NCBI RefSeq assembly: GCF_900111125.1
Contig: NZ_FOGE01000004.1
Coordinates: 186,001-250,000 of the forward strand
Direction: 5' to 3'
From: Sphingobium sp. YR768
Lineage (GTDB): Bacteria; Pseudomonadota; Alphaproteobacteria; Sphingomonadales; Sphingomonadaceae
DNA length: 64,000 bases
Below the pieces are notes generated by a model. The model was not told the DNA's origin, did not search any database, and saw only the letters and a list, made by a program, of their open reading frames with translations. Shown here one piece after another: positions 33,530 to 42,504 of the stretch. A program made the position numbers and the translations under genes. Each line of letters starts with the position of its first letter. Within the stretch, counting starts at the first letter, position 1.

Positions 33530-34324
33530 TCACTCCACCAGCACGGCCACCACCACCCAACCGCCCTTCGCATGCTCCAGCGAGACGGTCTCCACCGCGT
33601 CCGGCTTGCTGGCGAAGCTGGTGCGGAATTTCACCACTTCATAGCCATCGGGCGGCGCCGGCAGATTCTGCTGGCTGATCAGCGTCCGCGACAGCGCCGT
33701 GCCCAGCGGCGCCCGCACCTTTTCCGACACATCGGTCCACAATTTCTGGCTGTTCAGCTTGCGAAAGGCCGGGCCGGTCTGTTGATAGGCGTCGGCCCAG
33801 TGCGCCTGATCCAGCAATATCAGAAACTGCCGAGCCTTTTCCGTCACCTCGGTTTCGGCGACCGCCTGCGTGGCGACGGGAGCGGCTGACGGTGGCGCGC
33901 TCTGGGGCAGGGCGGCGAGGGCCAGCAGGCCAAGGGAAAGCGTCATGATCAATACTCCGCTGAGGGTCCAGAGGCGGCCTTGCATCCGCCCCGCGCCGCT
34001 GACCGGCGCGCTGTCCTCATCCGCCTTGGGGGCAGGCGGGTCTTCCCCGATTTGCCTGTCCCCTACATTATCGTCCCCCAATATTTCGGGGGTCGCAAAA
34101 GCCGCAACGCCCCCTTCCGCCTCCAGCAGCAGCCGGGCCGCCTCCCGGCTGCTCGACACCGCCAACTTGCGCCGCGCGTCACGGAGCCGCTCGTTGATCG
34201 TATGCACCGACAGGCCCAGGCTCCGCGCGATCGATTTCGCGTCATGCCCCCGACACATCAGCCGCAGCGTCTGCTTCTCCCTCTCGGTCAGCACTCCAGG
34301 ATCGATATTCACCGGCATGGTCAT
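33530..34324 (-). CDS. Membrane-tethered LuxR-type HTH protein with DUF4019 domain
   Basis: A 264-residue protein (from the ATG at 34324; an in-frame start at 34408 adds 28 residues). Residues 11-65 are a LuxR/GerE-type DNA-binding domain (Leu-Thr-Glu-Arg-Glu-Lys-Gln-Thr-Leu, Ile-Ala-Arg-Ser-Leu-Gly-Leu-Ser-Val-His-Thr-Ile). A disordered linker leads to a membrane helix at about 118-139. The remaining ~120 residues form a DUF4019 domain, placed outside the cytoplasm. The layout is of a one-component regulator that could convey an envelope signal to DNA while membrane bound. The family is common in sphingomonads; targets are unknown. Confidence 0.85.
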   Translation of the reverse strand: MTMPVNIDPGVLTEREKQTLRLMCRGHDAKSIARSLGLSVHTINERLRDARRKLAVSSSREAARLLLEAEGGVAAFATPEILGDDNVGDRQIGEDPPAPKADEDSAPVSGAGRMQGRLWTLSGVLIMTLSLGLLALAALPQSAPPSAAPVATQAVAETEVTEKARQFLILLDQAHWADAYQQTGPAFRKLNSQKLWTDVSEKVRAPLGTALSRTLISQQNLPAPPDGYEVVKFRTSFASKPDAVETVSLEHAKGGWVVVAVLVE

Positions 34325-34596
34325 GGGTCCGGGTCTAGGTTCGCCCGCACCGATCAGCCACCCCAAAAAATTCGTACCTGCGGGCAGGGGCGGGCGCGCC
34401 AGCTTCATGATGCAGCCATCTCAACCGGTCTGCTTCACGGCATTCCGAAAAGAGTCTCGGTGTCTATCAGTACGGAAAGATGTCGGCGCCCTTAATATTT
34501 CCTAAAAACATTCATTATGGTTCCAACAACATGATGCGATCCATGAATTTCCGATAGATTGACTGCATGTCGAAACATGTCGGAAAGAATAGAATC

Positions 34597-34914
34597 ATGC
34601 CTGCTTCACTGGCGTTGCCCGTGATTCTTGCCCTTTGCGCGTGCGGTGGCAGCGGCCTGCAAACGAGCGTCCAGGCGGCCGGGTCCACGCGCTATGGCCA
34701 ATATCCCGGGACCGGCTATCCCCGCACGGACTATGATGCCACCAGTCGGCTGGCGGGGGTGGAAAACCGGATCGCCAGCCTCGAACAGTCGCTCTACAAT
34801 CTGGCCCTGCGGCTATGCCGGGTGGAGGCGACGCTCGATCCGGTGACGTTCAGCTACCCCGCCAACGGGGGAGTGATCATGTATCGCTCCGGCCGGGCGG
34901 TGCGCCGATGCTAG
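34597..34914 (+). CDS. Small lipoprotein with coiled-coil region
   Basis: A 105-residue predicted lipoprotein; GGAAAG nine bases before the ATG at 34597 supports this start over an ATG 30 bases upstream. The signal ends Leu-Cys-Ala-Cys. After a Tyr/Gly-rich linker, residues 60-85 form an amphipathic helix (Val-Glu-Asn-Arg-Ile-Ala-Ser-Leu-Glu-Gln). The C-terminus has Cys and Arg. The stop overlaps the start of the next gene by seven bases, so the two are translated together and may form a complex. No family recognised. Confidence 0.65.
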   Translation: MPASLALPVILALCACGGSGLQTSVQAAGSTRYGQYPGTGYPRTDYDATSRLAGVENRIASLEQSLYNLALRLCRVEATLDPVTFSYPANGGVIMYRSGRAVRRC

Positions 34915-35708
34915 ACCTGTCCCGCATCGATCGGCGCACCTTCCTCGCCGCGACGGCCGCCTCCGCCTTGCCGCTTTCCGCCTGCGAACAGAAACCGGAC
35001 GGCAGCTACACCGTCACGACGCCAGCCTCGGGCGTGATCGCCGGGCTTGGGTTGCTGGCAAGCGGCGCCACTCTCGCAGGTACGCTGCTGGGCATGACGT
35101 CCCTGCTTCGGGTCGGGAGCATATTGGCGCCGATCGCCGGCTTCGCCAGTTCGCTGGAAGCGGCGCTGCCAAAGCTCAGCGCCGTCATCGCCCCGCCCGC
35201 CGATGCCGCCACCCTGCCGACGGATGTGAAGCCGCCGGTCGCGCCGCAGGCGTCGGGCAGCGCCTCCGTCAACGACCTCACCCGGATAGCCTTTTTCGCC
35301 GGTCAGGCGGATTTCATCATCGAAGCGAAGAACCAGACGGATCAGCCGTTCCTGCACCATAATGTGTTCAGCGTGGTCCGTTCCGTCGATGCGCCGCCGC
35401 CCAGCACGGCGGCGGAGTTGCTCGATGCCGGCGCCCTGCCCAGTTTCGTCATGTCGGCCCCGGCGGGTCAGACCATCCAGCATCCCATGCCCGTCATCCT
35501 CCCGCCGGGGCAGGGCTATGTCCTCTATAGCTGGTGCATCCCTGGCACCGTCGAACTGACCGACGCGATCGTCGCCGGAACCACCATGGTCGGGCCGATC
35601 GTCTACAGCTTTCCCCCGGACGACACATATTTCCGGGATACGGTCCACCAGATGGCGGACTGGAGCGACAAGGTGCCGGTCTTCGAATATAATCTGGCCT
35701 TTTCCTGA
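34908..35708 (+). CDS. Tat-type exported (lipo)protein, function unknown
   Basis: A 266-residue protein. The start at 34908 overlaps the preceding gene by seven bases. The N-terminus Arg-Ile-Asp-Arg-Arg-Thr-Phe-Leu is a twin-arginine signal, and the hydrophobic core ends Leu-Ser-Ala-Cys, a lipobox; a Tat-exported lipoprotein is predicted. A second hydrophobic region (about 42-75) may be a membrane helix pair. The C-terminal ~150 residues look like a beta-rich domain with Phe-Ile-Ile-Glu-Ala-Lys-Asn and Pro-Pro-Gly-Gln-Gly-Tyr. No known family. Folding before export suggests a cofactor or complex. Confidence 0.68.
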   Translation: MLDLSRIDRRTFLAATAASALPLSACEQKPDGSYTVTTPASGVIAGLGLLASGATLAGTLLGMTSLLRVGSILAPIAGFASSLEAALPKLSAVIAPPADAATLPTDVKPPVAPQASGSASVNDLTRIAFFAGQADFIIEAKNQTDQPFLHHNVFSVVRSVDAPPPSTAAELLDAGALPSFVMSAPAGQTIQHPMPVILPPGQGYVLYSWCIPGTVELTDAIVAGTTMVGPIVYSFPPDDTYFRDTVHQMADWSDKVPVFEYNLAFS

Positions 35709-35808
35709 TCCGGTCGTCGTGTCGGCGGGGGCCGGGGATATCCGGGCCGGGGGGATCGGGCCGGGGCCGCCTGTCCTACACAGCCCCATCCGTGCCACCC
35801 TCGCCAGC

Positions 35809-36354
35809 ATGACCCAGCACCCTGATCCGCTCCACTTCACTCCCGTCCCGATGCTGCGCCGCCGCGCGCAGGGATGGTGCCCCGACACCCAGCGCGCCTT
35901 CATCGATGCGCTCTCCCGCTGCGGCGTCGTCGCACAGGCGGCGCGCAGCGTCGGGCGATCGCCGCGATCGGCCTATCATCTGCGGCGCAGGGCAGGGGCG
36001 GACAGTTTCGCCGCCGCCTGGGACTGGGCGCTCGACATGGGGCTGGACGAAAGTCGCGGCCGCGCCATCGCCCTCATCCACGGCAAGCGCGTCCGGCCGA
36101 TCGTCCGCCGGGGGGAGGTGGTCGGCCAGCGGACCGACAATGATCCCCGGCTGATGTTCGCCGCGCTCAACGCGCTGGGCGCCGATCGGGATGGCCGCCG
36201 CGACGCCATGCCCCATCGCCAGCGCATGGCGTTGCGCCACGTCATCACCACGCTGATCGACAATGGCCCCTTCTCGCCGGAGGAATGGGCGAGGCTCGTC
36301 CCCGCCCTTGCGGCGGTGGCAGGCGCCGACGGGGGCGTGCCGTCCTTGTCATAA
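35809..36354 (+). CDS. Conserved sphingomonad protein with HTH-like N-terminus
   Basis: A 181-residue basic protein. Residues 22-60 (Gln-Arg-Ala-Phe-Ile-Asp-Ala-Leu, Val-Ala-Gln-Ala-Ala-Arg-Ser-Val-Gly-Arg-Ser-Pro-Arg-Ser-Ala-Tyr) look like a helix-turn-helix of the terminase small subunit or transposase type; the pattern occurs in many uncharacterised sphingomonad proteins. The rest is Arg-rich and helical. No phage genes are nearby, so a DNA-binding or regulatory role is the best guess. The frame is open 90 bases upstream, but the ATG at 35809 matches where homologues begin; no good ribosome binding site. Confidence 0.6.
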   Translation: MTQHPDPLHFTPVPMLRRRAQGWCPDTQRAFIDALSRCGVVAQAARSVGRSPRSAYHLRRRAGADSFAAAWDWALDMGLDESRGRAIALIHGKRVRPIVRRGEVVGQRTDNDPRLMFAALNALGADRDGRRDAMPHRQRMALRHVITTLIDNGPFSPEEWARLVPALAAVAGADGGVPSLS

Positions 36355-36441
36355 TCTGTCGCATGAAGGAAATTTCATGTCGAAATCTGCGGGAAATATG
36401 CGAAGTTAAGGGACAGATTGCCTATCGGAGACCAGCTTCCC

Positions 36442-38277
36442 ATGACGACCTCCCGCCGCGATTTCCTCGTCGCCGGCTCCTCCGCCATCGCCCTGTCCGC
36501 GCTCCCCGCGCGCGCTTTTGCCGCCACCGACACGGCGGATGGCCGGGCCGAAGCGATCCTGTCCGACATGGCCGAAGCCATGCTCGCCGACGCGCCCGAA
36601 AGTGCCAGCGGCCTTGGCATCGACACCGGCGTCCGCGCCGCGCTCAAGCGCCGTCTGGGCGACAAGACGCCCGCCGGACAGGCGCAGATCGCCGCCCATG
36701 TGCAGGACCGCCTCGCCAGACTCCGCGCGATCGATCTCAAGCCCCTCTCGCCCGCCGCCCGCACCGATGTCGAAGTCGTGCTGGCCAGCCATGAAATGGC
36801 GGCGGACGGTTTCGCCTTCCCCTTTGGCGACATGGCGATGATGAACAGCAACTGGTCCTATCGCAACGCGCCCTATGCCGTCGCGCAGAATACCGGCGTC
36901 TTTGTCGAAACGCCCGACTTTCTCGACAGCAATCATGCGATCAAGGATGCGGCCGACGCCGACGCCTATCTCGCCCGCCTCCACGCCTATGCCGCGAACC
37001 TCACGGGCGAGACGGAACGGTTGAAACAGGATGCCGGCATCGGCGTCACCGCGCCCGCCTTCCTGCTCGACAAGACATTGAAGCAGATGGCCACGGTGCA
37101 GGCGCAGCCGCTCGACCAGTGGGTGCCCGTCGCCTCCATCGCCCGCCGCACGAAGGACATGCCCGGCGACTATGCCGCAAAGGCGCAGCAGATCGTCCGC
37201 GATGAAGTCGCCCCCGCGCTCGCCGCACAGGTCGCCGAACTCCAGCGCCACCGCACCACCGCCACCATGGATGCGGGCGTGTGGAAATTGCCGCAGGGCG
37301 AGGCCTATTATGACTGGGCGCTGCGGGCCGGCACCACCACCACCCGCTCGCCCGAGGAAGTCCACAAGCTCGGCCTGGAGCAGCTCGCCGCGCTGCAATC
37401 CGAAATGGACCGGCTCTTGAAGAGCCTCGGCATGACGAAGGGCACCGTCGGCGAACGCATGACCGCCATGGGCAAAGACCCGCAATATCTCTTCCCCAAT
37501 GACGATGCCGGTCGCCAGCAGATATTGAGCTTCATCGACGGCCGCCTCGCCGACATCCGCACCCGGCTGCCGCGCGCCTTCGCCACCCTCGTCCCGGCCA
37601 AGCTGATCGTGAAGCGCGTGCCCGTGGAGATCGAGGCGGGCGCGCCCGGCGCCTATGCCGGCCCCGGCACGATCGACGGCTCTGTCCCCGGCAACTATTA
37701 TATCAACCTGCGCGACACCAGCATCTGGCCGCGCTATTCGCTGCCCACCCTCTGCTATCATGAGGGGATACCCGGCCATATCTGGCAGGGCGAATATACC
37801 TACAAGCTGCCGCTGATCCGCTCCCTCCTCGCCTTCAACGCCTATAGCGAGGGCTGGGCGCTCTATGCCGAACAGCTGGGCGACGAACTGGGCGCTTATG
37901 ACGGCGATGTCGCCGGGCGGCTGGGCTATCTCCAGTCGATTGCCTATCGCTGCTGCCGCCTCGTGGTCGACACCGGCCTCCACGCCAAGCGCTGGACCCG
38001 CGATCACGCCATCCACTGGTTCGCCACCACCAACGGCTCCAGTGTCGAGGATGTGCAGGGCGAAGTGGACCGTTATTGCGCCTGGCCGGGTCAGGCCTGC
38101 GGCTACAAGGTCGGCCATGGCGAAATCGTCCGCCTGCGGGGGCTGGCGCAGAAGGCGCTGGGCGACAGGTTCGACTTCCGCCTGTTCAACGACGCCGTGG
38201 TCAAGGGCGGCGGCGTGCCGATGACCGTGCTCGCCAAGAATGTCGATAGCTGGGTCGCGGAACGGAAGCGCGCGTAA
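36442..38277 (+). CDS. DUF885-family exported metallopeptidase-like protein
   Basis: A 611-residue protein with a Tat-type signal (Ser-Arg-Arg-Asp-Phe-Leu-Val-Ala, cleavage about residue 30). The C-terminal half has His-Glu-Gly-Ile-Pro-Gly-His, a variant zinc-binding HExxH-like motif, followed by Tyr-Ser-Glu-Gly-Trp-Ala-Leu-Tyr-Ala-Glu-Gln, the conserved pair of the DUF885 family. Activity is assumed to be metal-dependent hydrolysis of peptides or amides, but substrates are unknown. GGAG eleven bases upstream supports 36442; a TTG earlier is less likely. Ends just before a family C palindrome. Confidence 0.88.
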   Translation: MTTSRRDFLVAGSSAIALSALPARAFAATDTADGRAEAILSDMAEAMLADAPESASGLGIDTGVRAALKRRLGDKTPAGQAQIAAHVQDRLARLRAIDLKPLSPAARTDVEVVLASHEMAADGFAFPFGDMAMMNSNWSYRNAPYAVAQNTGVFVETPDFLDSNHAIKDAADADAYLARLHAYAANLTGETERLKQDAGIGVTAPAFLLDKTLKQMATVQAQPLDQWVPVASIARRTKDMPGDYAAKAQQIVRDEVAPALAAQVAELQRHRTTATMDAGVWKLPQGEAYYDWALRAGTTTTRSPEEVHKLGLEQLAALQSEMDRLLKSLGMTKGTVGERMTAMGKDPQYLFPNDDAGRQQILSFIDGRLADIRTRLPRAFATLVPAKLIVKRVPVEIEAGAPGAYAGPGTIDGSVPGNYYINLRDTSIWPRYSLPTLCYHEGIPGHIWQGEYTYKLPLIRSLLAFNAYSEGWALYAEQLGDELGAYDGDVAGRLGYLQSIAYRCCRLVVDTGLHAKRWTRDHAIHWFATTNGSSVEDVQGEVDRYCAWPGQACGYKVGHGEIVRLRGLAQKALGDRFDFRLFNDAVVKGGGVPMTVLAKNVDSWVAERKRA

Positions 38278-38283
38278 CATCCT

Positions 38284-38349
38284 GTTCCCCGGCGCAGGCC
38301 GGGGTCCAGTTCAACGCTCTCAACTGGACCCCGGCCTTCGCCGGGGAAC
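38284..38349. repeat. Intergenic inverted repeat, family C (copy 2)
   Basis: 28-base arms with one mismatch at 38284-38311 and 38322-38349, ten-base loop. The outer 21 bases match copy 1 (32942-33007) except one base in the left arm. It begins seven bases after the DUF885 stop. Confidence 0.85.
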
Positions 38350-38363
38350 AAGTCACGCCCAAC

Positions 38364-38394
38364 AAAAAGGCCGGAGGATCACTCCCCCGGCCTT
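38364..38394 (-). terminator. Rho-independent terminator of fpr
   Basis: On the minus strand AAGGCCGG pairs with CCGGCCTT around a 12-base loop and is followed by TTTG, ending 24 bases after the fpr stop codon. Confidence 0.85.
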
Positions 38395-38417
38395 GTCTAT
38401 TCCCGCTACGTCAGCCC

Positions 38418-39236
38418 TCAGCCAACGAAAGCCCGCTCGATCACGAACTGCCCCGGCGCCGCGTTGGAGCCTTCGGTGAAGCCCTGTTCCTCGAAATAGG
38501 CGCCGAACTGCTTGATCATCTCCATGCTGCCGCACATCATGATCCGGTCGGTTTCGGGGTCGAACTTGCCCGCGCCCGGAATGCCTTCGAACAGCGCGCC
38601 GCTTTCGACCAGCTTGTCGATCCGCGCGGTGTGTCCATCAAAGGGTTCGCGCGTCACGGTCGGCACATAATGGAACTGGCCCGCGGCCTGTTCCGCCACC
38701 AGCGGGTCTTCGCTCCACTTGGCTTCCATCTCGTCACGGAAAGCCAGATCGCTCACCCGGCGCACCGAATGCACCACCACGACCTGCTCGTAGAAATCAT
38801 AGACATCGGGGTCGCGCGGCAGGCTCAGGAACGGCGCCAGACCGGTGCCGGTCGACAGCATGAACAGCCGCTTGCCCGGCAGCAGCGCGTCGGTCACCAG
38901 CGTACCGGTCGGCTTGCGGCCCAGATAAATCTGGTCGCCCGGCTCGATCTTCTGGAGCTTGCTGGTCAGCGGACCATCCTGCACCTTGATCGACAGGAAC
39001 TCGATTTCCTCGTCCCAGCTCGGGCTGGCGATCGAATAGGCGCGCAGCAGCGGCTTGCCATTGTCGCCCTTCAGGCCGATCATGATGAACTCGCCCGACC
39101 GGAAGCGGAAGGCGGCGGGCCGCGTGATGCGGAAGCTGAACAGATGCTCGTTCCAGTGCTTCACCGACAGCACGGTTTCCACGGAAAGCGCGCCGGTGGG
39201 TTCCAGTACCGGCTTTTCGATCGTCACGTCGGTCAA
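38418..39236 (-). CDS. fpr: Ferredoxin-NADP+ reductase
   Basis: A 272-residue flavoenzyme that moves electrons between NADPH and ferredoxin or flavodoxin in the cytosol. FAD binding is seen at Arg-Ala-Tyr-Ser-Ile-Ala-Ser (about 65-71), NADPH binding at Ser-Thr-Gly-Thr-Gly-Leu-Ala-Pro (about 128-135) and Met-Met-Cys-Gly-Ser, and the C-terminus Val-Ile-Glu-Arg-Ala-Phe-Val-Gly is that of the proteobacterial subclass. The start is TTG at 39236 with AAGGA seven bases upstream. Alphaproteobacterial Fpr often takes part in oxidative-stress defence; no SoxR/FinR site was identified here. Confidence 0.95.
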   Translation of the reverse strand: MTDVTIEKPVLEPTGALSVETVLSVKHWNEHLFSFRITRPAAFRFRSGEFIMIGLKGDNGKPLLRAYSIASPSWDEEIEFLSIKVQDGPLTSKLQKIEPGDQIYLGRKPTGTLVTDALLPGKRLFMLSTGTGLAPFLSLPRDPDVYDFYEQVVVVHSVRRVSDLAFRDEMEAKWSEDPLVAEQAAGQFHYVPTVTREPFDGHTARIDKLVESGALFEGIPGAGKFDPETDRIMMCGSMEMIKQFGAYFEEQGFTEGSNAAPGQFVIERAFVG

Positions 39237-39402
39237 GACCTTATCCTTGCATATCGCAGGCGCCGCCCGGAGCGGGGCCAGTTGCGGATCATTCGCAATA
39301 ATATCCTCATCCGCGAATGGCCCGCCCGCACCCCAAAGGCAAGGCCAAAAAAACTATCGCCGTCCAAAGGGCGCCCTTTTGCAGAACGCCCCTAGCGGCC
39401 AT

Positions 39403-39720
39403 TTAACCGAACAAGCCTTTGGCGATGCCGCCGAGTTCATTCAGCGGATTGCCGTCGCCATCGCGGTCGAAAAAGCCGCCCAGCTTGCCCATGATCGCTT
39501 CCGGCCCGCCGAACGCGCCCAGCAGTTCCTGCAACTTGTCGGCCGACACGCCATGTTCGGCCGCCGTCTCCGCCAGCGCGGTGACGCTCGTCTCGCCCGA
39601 ACCGATCTTGGCGCTGATATCGCTGAACAGGCCCTGCATCTGTTCCGGTGTCAGGCCGATCTGCGCCGCGATCGCTTCCAGCCCGCCGAACTTGCCGATC
39701 ATATCTTCGAACATGCCCAT
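39403..39720 (-). CDS. Small protein with Asp-rich loop (DUF937-like?)
   Basis: A 105-residue protein; GGGAG before the ATG at 39720 supports the start. It is Gly/Leu-rich with several helices and ends with Asp-Arg-Asp-Gly-Asp-Gly-Asn-Pro-Leu, an EF-hand-like or linker motif seen at the end of DUF937/YidB-type proteins. No signal peptide or membrane helix. It is downstream of a bidirectional terminator from pckA and is expressed separately. Function unknown; calcium binding would be inference. Confidence 0.62.
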   Translation of the reverse strand: MGMFEDMIGKFGGLEAIAAQIGLTPEQMQGLFSDISAKIGSGETSVTALAETAAEHGVSADKLQELLGAFGGPEAIMGKLGGFFDRDGDGNPLNELGGIAKGLFG

Positions 39721-39774
39721 TACTCCCGCAAAAGATTGGCCGCCAGAATAGCAGTTTACATCCTTAACCCAAAG

Positions 39775-39811
39775 CAAAAGAGCCGGAAGGAAACCCTCCC
39801 GGCTCTTTTGC
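39775..39811. terminator. Bidirectional terminator between pckA and the small gene
   Basis: GCAAAAGAGCCGG and CCGGCTCTTTTGC are perfect complements with a 13-base loop. The T-tract forms in either direction; from the minus strand it ends pckA (after the family F repeat). Confidence 0.8.
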
Positions 39812-39814
39812 TTC

Positions 39815-39898
39815 GTGCTCCTGCGAAAGCAGGAGCCCAGTCCAGCGCTCTAGCCTGCCTGCACCGGCGGAACTGGGTTCCTGCTTTCGCAGGAACAC
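39815..39898. repeat. Intergenic inverted repeat, family F
   Basis: Arms of 27 bases (39815-39841 and 39872-39898) with one mismatch: CTCCTGCGAAAGCAGGAGCC on the left and its complement on the right. Each arm is itself a small hairpin (CTCCTGC GAAA GCAGGAG). It sits between the pckA stop and its terminator. Confidence 0.8.
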
Positions 39899-39908
39899 CG
39901 TTTCCCGA

Positions 39909-41510
39909 TCAGGCGGCGGTCAGCGCCGCGCTGCGGACGCCATCGTCGACATGCGCCTCGAACTGGGCAAAATTGTCCACGAACTGCTTCACCAGCGTCA
40001 GCGCGGTCAGGTCATAGGCTTCCTTGTCGGCCCACATGGCGCGCGGGTCGAGGATGGTCGAATCGACGCCATTCACCGCCACCGGCACTTCGAAGCCGAA
40101 GTTCGGATCGGTGCGGAATTCGACATCGTTCAGGCTGCCGTCCAGCGCCGCGTTCAGCAGCGCGCGCGTCACCTTGATCGGCATGCGCTTGATCCCCGGC
40201 ATCGTCGCCTTGCCGCCCGCCCAGCCGGTATTGACCAGCCAGCAGGTGACGCCGCCCTTGTTGATCCGCTCCTTGAGCAGATTGCCATAGACGCTGGGGT
40301 GACGCGGCATGAAGGGCGCACCGAAGCAGGTGGAGAAGGTCGCCGTCGGTTCGGTCACGCCGATCTCGGTCCCCGCGACGCGCGCGGTGTAGCCGGACAG
40401 GAAGTGATACATGGCCTGTTCCGGCGTCAGCCGCGCGATCGGCGGCAGTACGCCATAAGCGTCGGCGGTCAGGAAGATGATGTTCTTCGGGACCGGACCC
40501 AGATTCTTCTCCGACGTGTTCGGGATGAAGTCGATCGGGTAGGAACCACGGCTATTTTCGGCCAGCGCGTTGTCGTCCAGGTCGATCGTGCGGGTCTCTT
40601 CGTCGATCACGACATTTTCCAGCACCGTGCCGAACCGCTTGGTGGTGGCGAAGATCTCCGGCTCGGCCTCGGCCGACAGGTTGATCATCTTGGCATAGCA
40701 GCCGCCCTCGAAATTGAAGACCGCCGTGTCCGACCAGCCATGCTCGTCATCGCCGATCAGCGTGCGGCTGGCGTCGGCCGAGAGCGTCGTCTTGCCGGTG
40801 CCGCTCAGGCCGAAGAAGACCGCCGTGTCGCCATTCGCGCCGATATTGGCGGAACAGTGCATCGGCATCACGCCCTTGGTCGGCAGCAGGTAATTGAGGA
40901 TGCCGAACACTGACTTCTTCATTTCGCCGGCATAGCTGGTGCCGCCGATCAGGATCAGCTTCTCGGTGAAGTTGACCGCGATCACGGTTTCGCTGCGGCA
41001 GCCATGGCGCGCCGGATCGGCGACGAAGGTCGGCAGGTCGATGATCGTATATTCGGGCGCGAAGCCGGTCAGTTCATCGGCGGTCGGGCGCACCAGCAGG
41101 GTGCGGATGAACAGATTATGCCAGGCGCGCTCGTTGATGACGCGCACATTGACGCGATGTTCGGGCTGCGAACCGCCGAACAGGTCGGCGACGTACAGCG
41201 TGTCCTTCTCAGCCAGCGCCTTCAGGAAATCTTCCTTCAGCGCGGCGAAATGCTCCGGCGTCATGCCGCGATTGGTGTCGCCCCACCATACCGTGTCTTC
41301 GGTTTCGGCATCACGGACGATGAACTTGTCCTTGGCGCTGCGGCCGGTGTGTTTGCCGGTCTTCACGACCAGCGGGCCGTCCTTCGACAGGATGCCTTCG
41401 CCATTGCGGATCGCTGCCTCGACCAGCGGGGCAGTGCCCAGATTCCAGAACTGGGTGGCATGGGTGGTGATGCCCTGTTCGGCCAGGGTTATTGAGGATT
41501 TGGCCTGCAC
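39909..41510 (-). CDS. pckA: Phosphoenolpyruvate carboxykinase (ATP)
   Basis: Converts oxaloacetate and ATP to phosphoenolpyruvate, CO2 and ADP, the committed step of gluconeogenesis. The 533-residue protein has the kinase P-loop [19 protein letters not shown] near the start and the Phe-Asn-Phe-Glu-Gly-Gly-Cys-Tyr metal-site segment of the ATP type. The start is GTG at 41510 with AGGAGT six bases upstream. Divergent from chvI-chvG, an arrangement found widely in alphaproteobacteria, where ChvI can regulate pckA. The shared 290-base region should carry both promoters. Confidence 0.97.
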   Translation of the reverse strand: MQAKSSITLAEQGITTHATQFWNLGTAPLVEAAIRNGEGILSKDGPLVVKTGKHTGRSAKDKFIVRDAETEDTVWWGDTNRGMTPEHFAALKEDFLKALAEKDTLYVADLFGGSQPEHRVNVRVINERAWHNLFIRTLLVRPTADELTGFAPEYTIIDLPTFVADPARHGCRSETVIAVNFTEKLILIGGTSYAGEMKKSVFGILNYLLPTKGVMPMHCSANIGANGDTAVFFGLSGTGKTTLSADASRTLIGDDEHGWSDTAVFNFEGGCYAKMINLSAEAEPEIFATTKRFGTVLENVVIDEETRTIDLDDNALAENSRGSYPIDFIPNTSEKNLGPVPKNIIFLTADAYGVLPPIARLTPEQAMYHFLSGYTARVAGTEIGVTEPTATFSTCFGAPFMPRHPSVYGNLLKERINKGGVTCWLVNTGWAGGKATMPGIKRMPIKVTRALLNAALDGSLNDVEFRTDPNFGFEVPVAVNGVDSTILDPRAMWADKEAYDLTALTLVKQFVDNFAQFEAHVDDGVRSAALTAA

Positions 41511-41799
41511 GCCTTTACTCCTGATATGGTTTCCCTATCGCTTCACTCTTTGTGAATGCGATCGATCCGCCCCTTGAGCGCCGCTTGTTTGTCGCACGGC
41601 GTCTCTTGCTGCTGACGGGCATTGGCATAGGGCTTTGCGCATAAAGCGTCAAATCCCTCAAATACCCCACATGTCTCGAATTTCGACGCTTGCACCGCAG
41701 CATTGGCGGCGCGCCTTCGCCTTGCCCATTCCTTGCGACATGGCGCACCTTCGTCTAACGCTGGCCCCATATTTCCCTTCCACGATCATGGGACACCGC

Positions 41800-42504
41800 A
41801 TGACTGCAACCGTTGCCCTGGTTGATGACGACAAGAATATTCTGACCTCGGTGTCGATCGCGCTACAGTCCGAAGGCTTCATGACGCGCATCTATTCCGA
41901 TCCCGAAGGCGCGCTGAAGGCGCTGCTGGAAAATCCCGCCGACCTTGCCGTCTTCGATATCAAGATGCCCCGCATGGACGGATTGGAACTGCTGCGCCGC
42001 CTGCGGGAAAAGACGCAGATGCCGGTCATCTTCCTGACGTCCAAGACGGATGAACTGGACGAGGCGCTGGGCCTGGCGATGGGCGCGGACGACTATATCT
42101 CCAAACCCTTCTCGCAACGGCTGCTGATCGCGCGCATCCGCGCCATCCTGCGCCGCGCCGAAGTCAGCAAGACGCCCGATGCGCCGGACGAACCGGCCGC
42201 CGACCCCATCATACGCGGCCGGCTGGAAATGGACCCGGCCCGTCACCGGGTGAAATGGAACGGGCAGGACGTCACCCTGACCGTCACCGAATTTCTGATT
42301 CTGGAAACGCTTGCGGCGCGGCCCGGCGTGGTCAAGAACCGCAACCAGTTGATGGACGCCGCCTATCAGGATGACGTCTATGTCGATGACCGCACGATCG
42401 ACAGCCATATCAAGCGGCTGCGCCGCAAGTTCCGCGAGGTAGACTCCGATTTCAACGCAATCGACACCCTCTATGGCGCCGGATATCGATTCTCCGAGGA
42501 GTGA
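41800..42504 (+). CDS. chvI: Two-component response regulator ChvI
   Basis: A 234-residue OmpR-family regulator. Receiver: Val-Asp-Asp-Asp-Lys at 8-12, phospho-acceptor Asp53 in Val-Phe-Asp-Ile-Lys-Met-Pro, and Phe-Leu-Thr-Ser-Lys. A winged-helix DNA-binding domain fills about 130-232, ending Leu-Tyr-Gly-Ala-Gly-Tyr-Arg. Sequence is very close to the ChvI of rhizobia, where ChvG-ChvI responds to acid and envelope stress and controls exopolysaccharide, motility and virulence. The ATG at 41800 is chosen by homologue length, with GGGA upstream; an ATG four codons earlier is possible. Gene overlaps chvG by 32 bases. Confidence 0.95.
   Translation: MTATVALVDDDKNILTSVSIALQSEGFMTRIYSDPEGALKALLENPADLAVFDIKMPRMDGLELLRRLREKTQMPVIFLTSKTDELDEALGLAMGADDYISKPFSQRLLIARIRAILRRAEVSKTPDAPDEPAADPIIRGRLEMDPARHRVKWNGQDVTLTVTEFLILETLAARPGVVKNRNQLMDAAYQDDVYVDDRTIDSHIKRLRRKFREVDSDFNAIDTLYGAGYRFSEE

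Noticed and set aside
35809..36354. Terminase small subunit marking a prophage
   Set aside because: Only a weak HTH likeness; no other phage genes within the window.
36406..38280. Open frame opposite the DUF885 gene
   Set aside because: Shadow of a gene with intact HEGxPGH motif and Tat signal.
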